From Verrucomicrobiota bacterium (GTDB taxonomy: Bacteria; Verrucomicrobiota; Verrucomicrobiia; Verrucomicrobiales; Akkermansiaceae), in NCBI GenBank assembly GCA_008932955.1, contig WBXE01000037.1, forward strand, positions 1-14,502: a DNA stretch of 14,502 bases, in the 5' to 3' direction. Below the pieces are notes generated by a model, which was given only the letters and a program-made list of their open reading frames with translations, searched no databases and was not told the origin of the DNA. A program made the translations under genes and the position numbers. Below, piece after piece: positions 1 to 5,086 of this stretch (positions within the stretch are counted from its first letter, which is position 1; every line of letters starts with the position of its first letter).

Positions 1-42
1 ATCAATCCCAGCAGCCACGAACCCATCCCACCTCAAATTCTT

Positions 43-78
43 AATCCGCGAAATCCGTGTAATCCGCATCATCCGTGG
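43..78. repeat. 9-nt periodic repeat (four units)
   Basis: Four successive 9-nt units read AATCCGCGA, AATCCGTGT, AATCCGCAT and CATCCGTGG, with no gap between them. The shared core is ATCCG followed by a variable trinucleotide. It lies in the spacer upstream of the ABC-F gene and is not in a coding frame that resembles a protein. From memory, similar ATCCGTGTA-type tracts recur between genes in Verrucomicrobia and Planctomycetes. That is recollection, not a search result. Confidence 0.6.
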
Positions 79-86
79 TCATCTTC

Positions 87-101
87 GTCCCGTGACGGGA
101 C
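87..101. promoter_or_regulatory. 15-nt perfect palindrome upstream of ABC-F gene
   Basis: GTCCCGT-G-ACGGGAC is a perfect inverted repeat with a single central base, about 49 nt upstream of the ATG of the ABC-F gene. As DNA it could be an operator. As RNA it could form a GTCCC/GGGAC stem with a GTGAC loop. No matching -10/-35 pair was recognised, so the function is unknown. Confidence 0.3.
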
Positions 102-149
102 CATCTCCAGCCTTGACCTCAGCGCTGGCCAGTGCAACCTGCGCCCCCG

Positions 150-2156
150 ATGATTTCTGTACAATCCCTCCGCGTCGAGTTTGGCGCCCGCGTGCTTTTC
201 AATGACCTCGCGTTTTCCGTGCAACCACGCGAACGCATCGCCTTCGCCGGCCACAACGGCGCGGGCAAATCCACCCTGATGAAATGCATCGCCGGCATTA
301 TACCGCCCAGCGCCGGGGCCATCCACGCGCCCAAGGGGACGCGCATCGGCTACCTACCGCAAGAGGGCATTCACGTCACGGGCCGTTCGTTGTGGGTGGA
401 AACCGAGTCGGCATTCGGCGAGTCGGTCGCCTTGCGCGGGAAGATCGAACGCTTATCGCGCGAACTCAGCAAGCTCGATCCGCGCTCCTCACCCTACGGC
501 GAAATGCTGGAGGATATCGGCGAGCTGGAACTCCAACTCGACGCCACCAACCCCGAACGGATGAAACCGCGCATCGAATCGGTCCTCCAGGGGCTCGGCT
601 TCCAGAAAAGCGACTTCAGCCGGGATTGTTCGGAGTTTTCCGGCGGCTGGCAAATGCGCATCGCCATGGCCAAGTTATTCCTGCAGGAGCCCGAGGTGAT
701 GTTGCTGGACGAACCGACCAACCACCTCGATATCGACACCCAGCTGTGGGTCGAGCAATATTTGGCAAATTACCCCGGTGCGATTCTGCTTATTTCGCAT
801 GACCGTGCCTTGTTGGACATGCTGTGCACCCGCACGATCGCCTTCCACCATGGCCGCGCTGAAGAATATGCGGGCAATTTCTCGTACTTCGAGCGCGAGT
901 CGGTCCTGCGCCGGGAAATATCGCTCAAGCAATACACGGCCCAGCAACGCGAAATCGCCGAATCCCAGCGCTTCATCGACCGATTCCGTGCCTCAGCCAA
1001 CAAAGCCACCCTGGTTCAGTCGCGCATCAAGCTGCTGGCCAAGATCGAGCGCATCCCGGCCCCCGAGCAGGATGACTCGATGATGAAATTCAAGTTTCCG
1101 GCGCCGCCAGCCTCTGGGCATTTGGTGGCGAAGCTCGACGCGGTGGTCAAGAGTTACGGTGAACTCAAGGTGTTTACTGGCTTCGATTTTGAAATCAACA
1201 AGGGCGATAAAATTGCCATCGTCGGCCCCAACGGTGCTGGCAAATCGACCTTTTGCCGCATCATCACCGCCCGCGAGGCACCCGATGGCGGCAGCCACAA
1301 CTTCGGCCACAAGGTGGCCCCGGCATTTTTCTCGCAGAACCATTCCGACGAACTCGACCCCCATCTAAGCGTCCTTGAGACCGTCGAAAAGGCCGCCTCA
1401 CGCGAGAGCATGCCGCATGCCCGGAGTTTGCTTGGCAGCTTCCTGTTCCGAGGTGACGATGTCTTCAAAAAAGTCGGGGTGCTCTCCGGCGGCGAGCGCT
1501 CGCGCGTCGCCTTGGTGTGCATGCTGCTCACCCCCGCGAATTTCCTCATCCTCGATGAGCCGACCAATCACTTGGACATCCAATCGCAGGACGTGTTGCA
1601 GCGCGCGCTCATCGACTACCCAGGCAGCGTGCTCATTGTTTCCCATAACCGCGCCTTTCTCGACCCACTCGTCGCCAAAACCCTCGAATTCCGCCCCGGC
1701 CGCCAACCCGTCCTCTATCACGGCAATATCTCGTACTATCTCGATAAATCTGCCAGCGACCAAGCCCTCGCCTCAGGCCGCAGTTTGCCTACCCGCAGCG
1801 CCTCCACCTCCAGCGCGACCACCACCGCCGGCGGACCGAACATTAAAAGTGGCATCTCCCGCAAAGATCAGCGCCGGGTCGAGGCAGAGGCCCGCGAACT
1901 GCGCTCAAAATTCCTCAAGCCTCGCGAAGCCGAACTTGCCACGCTGGAAATCAAGATTGCCGAACTGGAGGCCTCCCAGGCCACCCTCACCCAACATCTA
2001 TCCGGCGAGGCCTGTACCACCGATTCCGCCGAGCTTCGCAACACCTCCAACGCCATCGACAAAGTCAACCGCGGACTCGAAACCAGCTACTCCCGCTGGG
2101 GCGAACTATCCGCCGAAATCGAAGCTCTTCACGTTAAACTCGGCATCAGCGGCTAA
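150..2156 (+). CDS. ABC-F family ATP-binding protein (YheS/YdiF-like)
   Basis: This is a soluble ABC-F ATPase of 668 residues with two nucleotide-binding domains and no membrane segments. Known ABC-F proteins bind the ribosomal E site and regulate translation or relieve stalling. NBD1 has Walker A GHNGAGKST (34-42), signature FSGGWQMR (163-170) and Walker B/H-bearing LLDEPTNHLD (near 187). A long charged helical linker covers about 245-320. NBD2 has GPNGAGKST (359-367), LSGGE (445-449) and ILDEPTNHLD (near 469). The C-terminus, about 570-668, is a charged coiled coil, as in Uup/YheS-type proteins. The FSGGW form of the first signature favours the YheS/YdiF branch over EttA. The ATG at 150 is preferred because the family starts directly with MI-V-L. 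A GTG at 132 would add six residues. Neither start has a clear Shine-Dalgarno. It is the first gene of the + strand half and is transcribed alone as far as seen. The family call is firm; the subfamily and any antibiotic-resistance role are not. Confidence 0.95.
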   Translation: MISVQSLRVEFGARVLFNDLAFSVQPRERIAFAGHNGAGKSTLMKCIAGIIPPSAGAIHAPKGTRIGYLPQEGIHVTGRSLWVETESAFGESVALRGKIERLSRELSKLDPRSSPYGEMLEDIGELELQLDATNPERMKPRIESVLQGLGFQKSDFSRDCSEFSGGWQMRIAMAKLFLQEPEVMLLDEPTNHLDIDTQLWVEQYLANYPGAILLISHDRALLDMLCTRTIAFHHGRAEEYAGNFSYFERESVLRREISLKQYTAQQREIAESQRFIDRFRASANKATLVQSRIKLLAKIERIPAPEQDDSMMKFKFPAPPASGHLVAKLDAVVKSYGELKVFTGFDFEINKGDKIAIVGPNGAGKSTFCRIITAREAPDGGSHNFGHKVAPAFFSQNHSDELDPHLSVLETVEKAASRESMPHARSLLGSFLFRGDDVFKKVGVLSGGERSRVALVCMLLTPANFLILDEPTNHLDIQSQDVLQRALIDYPGSVLIVSHNRAFLDPLVAKTLEFRPGRQPVLYHGNISYYLDKSASDQALASGRSLPTRSASTSSATTTAGGPNIKSGISRKDQRRVEAEARELRSKFLKPREAELATLEIKIAELEASQATLTQHLSGEACTTDSAELRNTSNAIDKVNRGLETSYSRWGELSAEIEALHVKLGISG

Positions 2157-2561
2157 CCCGCGTGGTTTCAGCCACGGAACACAACTGGACGGCTCCAGAT
2201 AGAGACCAAGCCCATTGGCATATCAAAAATCAGCAATCATCAATCAAATTGTGGAGTGCATGGTTTTCAGATGACTCCGTTTCGAGTTTTGCTTGGTTAA
2301 GTGAGCGCTTATGGGGCAGAGCCCCCATGTGATGCGGCCAGGCGTGGGGCTGCTCATCTAACGCTCTTAAGGTGTATTTCAGGGTTTTTCAGGCTATCGG
2401 GCACCGAACCTTCGCAAAGTTTAGCATTACCCCGATTTTCGGCCATTTTACCTTGAAATCTGTCTAGTTTTGCTCCGGCAAGAAATCCAGTTTTGAACCA
2501 GCGCCGACAACCGCAAAAAAATTGATTGAACTTGTCAGAAACCGTGACACGCTGCGCACCA
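2157..2561. other. Spacer between ABC-F gene and response regulator gene
   Basis: This 405-nt stretch holds no credible gene. A small hairpin CGTGG/CCACG (2161-2176, loop TTTCAG) follows the ABC-F stop but has no T-run. A second hairpin ATGGGG/CCCCAT lies at 2311-2328. A dispersed 19-mer occurs at 2227-2245. The promoter of the response regulator should lie here, but I see no convincing -10/-35 pair. The segment before the gene, from about 2370, is more AT-rich than the surrounding genes. Confidence 0.5.
2227..2245. repeat. Dispersed 19-mer, copy 1
   Basis: AAATCAGCAATCATCAATC matches the stretch at 4955-4973 at 18 of 19 positions in the same orientation. Both copies are in spacers. The function is unknown. 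Confidence 0.5.
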
Positions 2562-3239
2562 ATGACGACGCGCAAGATTCTGCTGGTAGACGACCATCCT
2601 TTGATGACCGAAGGACTGCGGCAGTTGTTGGCCTCACAAGCGGGACTGAGCATTTGCGGAATAGCGGGCTCGGTGCAACAAGCCATCGCCCTGGTGGAAT
2701 CGACCAAGCCGGACTTGATCATCACGGATTTGACACTGCCGGGTCGCAATGGCTTGGAACTCATCAAGGATCTGGGCAGCACCCATCCGGCAATCCCCAT
2801 CATCGTGCTCTCAATGCACGATGAGTTGCTCTACGCCGAACGCGTGTTGCGGGCCGGGGGGCGCGGCTATGTCACCAAAAACTCGCCGACTGAACGCATC
2901 CTTGAGGCCATCCACCGCGTGCTCGACGGGGGCGTGTTCGCCAGCCCAGCCGTCACCAGTCATTTCCTCCAAGCGATGTTGCCCAGCAGGAGCCCGGCCA
3001 AACCGAGTTTCCCGCTGGATCGACTCACCGATCGCGAGATTGAGGTATTCGAGTTGATAGGCCACGCCAAGAGCAATCATGATATCTCCAGCCAACTGGG
3101 CATCAGCACGCGCACTGTGGACGTCCACCGCGCCCATATCCGCGAAAAACTCGGTCTCGAAGATGGCAACGCCTTGACTCGTCACGCCATCCGCTGGGTC
3201 GAAGTTGGCATGATCGGCAGCTCAGCACCCGCGCAATGA
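2562..3239 (+). CDS. NarL/LuxR-type response regulator transcription factor
   Basis: This is a two-component response regulator of 226 residues. The receiver domain (about 4-120) has the acidic pair D10-D11 in LLVDDHP, the phospho-acceptor D56 in ITDLTLPG, S83 at the switch position and K105 in GYVTKNSP, so all the key residues are present. The C-terminal domain (about 150-215) is a LuxR/GerE helix-turn-helix with LTDREIEVF, then the SQLGISTRTVDVHRAHIREKL recognition region. The protein is expected to bind DNA as a phosphorylation-induced dimer. No histidine kinase is adjacent, so its partner and targets are unknown. The ATG at 2562 gives the usual family N-terminus, MTTRKILLVDD. An in-frame TTG at 2526 would add 12 atypical residues. 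No strong Shine-Dalgarno precedes either start. The family call is firm; no specific ortholog is recognised. Confidence 0.95.
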   Translation: MTTRKILLVDDHPLMTEGLRQLLASQAGLSICGIAGSVQQAIALVESTKPDLIITDLTLPGRNGLELIKDLGSTHPAIPIIVLSMHDELLYAERVLRAGGRGYVTKNSPTERILEAIHRVLDGGVFASPAVTSHFLQAMLPSRSPAKPSFPLDRLTDREIEVFELIGHAKSNHDISSQLGISTRTVDVHRAHIREKLGLEDGNALTRHAIRWVEVGMIGSSAPAQ

Positions 3240-3452
3240 TAACCGTCGCAAGGCATCTGAGATGGATTGTAGCCGCCGCTCTGTGACCGCTGCTGTGAAT
3301 GAGATGGCGCTTGGAGTGCGCTAGCTTGCTGCCGCCAAGCCAAGCCAGCTTGCTGGCGAGTGTCGGAGTGCGGCGGTCTCATTAGCAGTTCGAGGGCAGC
3401 GGCGGTCATAGACCCGCCGCTACAATGCAAGCGACCGGCTTGTGCGAGCCTA
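3240..3452. other. Spacer with complex palindromic element
   Basis: No credible gene is seen after the response regulator stop. Most of this stretch is the nested inverted-repeat element described at 3265-3427. A + strand frame running through it is translated repeat with no protein-like character. Confidence 0.5.
3265..3427. repeat. Nested inverted-repeat element with GTAG heads (REP/MITE-like)
   Basis: The left arm begins ATTGTAG (3266-3272 on +) and continues through TCTGTGACCGCTGCTG to AATGAGA (3299-3305). The right arm, read on the - strand, begins ATTGTAG, continues through TCTATGACCGCCGCTG and ends AATGAGA (TCTCATT on +, 3377-3383). The arms are therefore diverged inverted copies. The right arm has its own near-perfect hairpin, AGCGGCGG/CCGCCGCT (3398-3421). 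The centre holds GCCAG-CTTG-CTGGC (3344-3357) and a repeated AGCTTGCTG. GTAG followed by a palindrome is the hallmark of REP sequences mobilised by RAYT transposases, but no such gene is in the window. Confidence 0.6.
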
Positions 3453-3689
3453 TCACACGCGCATCTCGCCCGCAGAGGTCAGGGGCGTTTTGGTCAAGCG
3501 TTGCAGCAGCGCTCGCACGACATAACGTTGGCGCGGCCGCAGCGGGCTGATGTCCAAACCGAGTTTGAACACCGCAATGGAACGGTCATCAGTGAAACTT
3601 TCAGCCGTGCTGCCACCACTCCGGTTGGTGACATCGACTGGGCTGGCTGTGGGCTGGGCTACTGCTTTCATCGACTCGATGTTAGACAA
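3453..3689 (-). CDS. Doubtful small hypothetical protein
   Basis: This is an open frame of 78 codons from a TTG at 3689, or 72 codons from an ATG at 3671. It overlaps the last 8 nt of the hydrolase frame upstream. I recognise no family. The C-terminal half is basic and hydrophobic (LGLDISPLRPRQRYVVRALLQR), while the N-terminal half is Ser/Thr-rich. There is no signal peptide, membrane segment or cysteine motif. Codon use is not clearly unlike the neighbours, which mildly favours a gene or the remnant of one. However, no convincing ribosome site was found and the surrounding spacer is repeat-rich. It may be a degraded gene end or chance. Confidence 0.25.
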   Translation of the reverse strand: MSNIESMKAVAQPTASPVDVTNRSGGSTAESFTDDRSIAVFKLGLDISPLRPRQRYVVRALLQRLTKTPLTSAGEMRV

Positions 3690-4491
3690 TCGCGGGGGCT
3701 CTGCCTATTGGCGGAAAAGGAGTAGCACCCCCTCCATATTGCACGGAACCACCTAGGGGATTTCGCGTAGCGTCGCGCTCAAACTCATCAGATCGCTCCG
3801 ATGAGTGAGGGCGCTGCAGACCGCCCCCCGGCACAATGGCCAGAGTGGTCTGGAACCAGAGACAAGCGATGGAGGCCACCAGTTCGAGTTTACCGGGCTC
3901 GGCGAAGAGATGATTGGCTCCGTGGACCACTTCCAACATCGGCTCGCAGCGCATGTGGGCCGCCGCGCGGCGATTGTGATCGATGGCAGCGGTGTCCTTG
4001 CTGCCCGCCAACATGAGGGTCGGCGCCTGCACCTCGGCTAGCAGCTCGGCGGCAAGATCGGGTCGACCGCCACGCGACACCACCGCGCGGACCGTGGCAG
4101 GCCGCAGCGCTGCGGCAATCAAGGCGGCTGCAGCCCCGGTGCCGGCACCAAACAAGCCGAGCCGCAAACCGCTGGTGGTGGCATGGTTTCCTAACCAATC
4201 GATAATTGCAATAAGGCCATTGGAGGCTTGCAGGAGGGAGTCGCGGTCACGACGCTGGCTAGGTTCGGCATGAGGCTCCGCTTCACACGTTAGATCGGGC
4301 AGCAACACGGCAAACCCGCGTTGCAGTAACGAGCGGGCGACGAGACGGTTGCGCGGGCTGAGGCTGTTACTGGTCATGCCGTGGGCGAAGACGATGAGAT
4401 TGCGGGCATTGGGAGCGATATCGAGCGTGCCGCGCAAGGTGCCCTTGGCGGCTGGAATTTCAATCAAGGTGGTGGGACAGGTGGCATTCAT
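3682..4491 (-). CDS. Dienelactone-hydrolase-like alpha/beta hydrolase lacking nucleophile Ser
   Basis: This is an alpha/beta-hydrolase fold protein of 269 residues, without a signal peptide from the chosen start, resembling the short bacterial dienelactone-hydrolase-like family. Visible motifs are the oxyanion-side FAHGMTSN (35-42) with SPRNR following, the family stretch AVVSRGGRPDLA (136-147), a candidate acid D166 in GSKD and H194 in GANHLF. The nucleophile elbow reads G115-A-G-T-G119, where family members normally have GASTG, so serine 117 is replaced by glycine (GGC; AGC would be Ser). The last ~50 residues, after WFQTTL (212-217), are not family-like: they translate a spacer palindrome (SSERSDEFERDATRN). 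The ATG at 4491 is chosen because AAGGTG precedes it by 6 nt and the fold begins just after. An upstream frame to 4593 exists. It may be inactive or a non-catalytic homolog. Confidence 0.8.
   Translation of the reverse strand: MNATCPTTLIEIPAAKGTLRGTLDIAPNARNLIVFAHGMTSNSLSPRNRLVARSLLQRGFAVLLPDLTCEAEPHAEPSQRRDRDSLLQASNGLIAIIDWLGNHATTSGLRLGLFGAGTGAAAALIAAALRPATVRAVVSRGGRPDLAAELLAEVQAPTLMLAGSKDTAAIDHNRRAAAHMRCEPMLEVVHGANHLFAEPGKLELVASIACLWFQTTLAIVPGGGLQRPHSSERSDEFERDATRNPLGGSVQYGGGATPFPPIGRAPAIV
3767..3814. repeat. GTAG-headed palindrome inside hydrolase 3' end
   Basis: GTAG (3767-3770) is followed by an imperfect palindrome. GCGC (3775-3778) pairs with GCGC (3811-3814), and the perfect core is ACTCATC (3783-3789) / GATGAGT (3800-3806) with a 10-nt loop. 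The arms match at about 12 of 15 positions. The whole element is translated on the - strand as part of the hydrolase tail. It resembles a REP unit in design. Confidence 0.45.
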
Positions 4492-4679
4492 CGCTGGCAC
4501 CTTAGCCGGATGGAAAAATCGTGCCAATTGGCTGAACCGGAGACTCGCCGCAAGGGTGACCGACCGCCTGCCATAGGGGATTTGCTTAGCCACCCGCCGG
4601 GCCCTTGCCTCAAGTTTCAGTGAATCTGATAGAGCGATGCCTGCGTTACAGTAATTCCTGGCAAAGCAAGGACTGAAAC

Positions 4680-4739
4680 ACTGATGACCACTGAGGGCGC
4701 TGATAGGAAAATGCTGAAATATTTCTGTGGTCTCAGTGG
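4680..4739. repeat. 9-nt periodic tract with inverted partner
   Basis: Three 9-nt units ACTGATGAC, CACTGAGGG and CGCTGATAG run from 4680 to 4706. About 25 nt later the complementary phrase TCTGTGGTCTCAGTGG appears, so CCACTGAG (4688-4695) and CTCAGTGG (4732-4739) form an 8-bp inverted repeat with a 36-nt loop. The period equals that of the tract at 43-78, although the sequence differs. Confidence 0.4.
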
Positions 4740-4954
4740 ATTCGGTAGTAAAAAAACCGTCGCGGAGGCATCCTCAGCACACCTGAGCATCACCCGCAGG
4801 CCCAGCGGCGGCCTCCCGGCCCGTGCCGTGACCGGTAGGCAAGCTCTCTGATTGACGAGTGACGAGTGTTGAATGACGAAGTGCCTTGGCAGGCTTTGCA
4901 TGGGCGCGGCCAGCCGCTATTGTTAGCTCCTGCACGGTTCATCGATCCCATCGG

Positions 4955-4973
4955 AAATCAGCAATAATCAATC
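4955..4973. repeat. Dispersed 19-mer, copy 2
   Basis: AAATCAGCAATAATCAATC differs from the copy at 2227-2245 at one position. It is followed by CCGCACGGG, which is not shared. Confidence 0.5.
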
Positions 4974-4991
4974 CGCACGGGTCAATCGAAG

Positions 4992-5047
4992 GCGCTGGCA
5001 GCGGCTGGAGGAAGCATTGCCAGCTCAGCCAATCGCCCTGCCAGCGC
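4992..5047. terminator. 10-bp inverted repeat downstream of mutS
   Basis: GCGCTGGCAG (4992-5001) and CTGCCAGCGC (5038-5047) are perfectly complementary. They enclose a second small stem, GGCTG (5003-5007) / CAGCC (5026-5030). On the - strand this begins 40 nt after the mutS stop. No T-run follows, so it is not a textbook intrinsic terminator. It may protect the 3' end, assist termination, or be a repeat element. Confidence 0.35.
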
Positions 5048-5086
5048 GGGGGGCGCGGCGGATTCAAGGGGGGAACCCGTGCTCCG

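Larger units (their letters stand above)
4492..5086. other. Long spacer between mutS end and hydrolase start
   Basis: This stretch of 595 nt has no credible gene; a 94-codon - strand frame at 4617-4901 is translated repeat. It holds a 9-nt periodic tract with an inverted partner (4680-4739), a small CTCAG/CTGAG hairpin near 4771, a GACGAGTGACGAGTG direct repeat near 4855, a dispersed 19-mer (4955-4973) and a 10-bp inverted repeat (4992-5047). The hydrolase promoter should lie at its left end, but none is recognised with confidence. Confidence 0.5.

Noticed and set aside
2161..2176. Intrinsic terminator after the ABC-F gene
   Set aside because: The CGTGG/CCACG stem is only 5 bp and no T-run follows.
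1375..2202. 275-codon + strand frame inside the ABC-F gene
   Set aside because: It is a Pro/Ala/Ser-rich shadow in another frame of a gene with clear motifs.
2315..2326. 12-mer GGCAGAGCCCCC shared in inverted orientation with 3694-3705
   Set aside because: It is short and GC-rich with different flanks. It may be a fragment of a dispersed repeat, but two copies are not enough to claim it.
3360..3725. 121-codon + strand frame
   Set aside because: It translates the palindromic element and the antisense of the hydrolase end, with no protein-like domain and no ribosome site.
4617..4901. 94-codon - strand frame
   Set aside because: It is made of translated spacer repeats, including the 9-nt tract and the GACGAGTG repeat, and has no family resemblance.
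4931..4955. T-loop-like stretch suggesting a tRNA (GGTTCATCGATCC)
   Set aside because: No acceptor stem, anticodon arm or D arm can be built around it.
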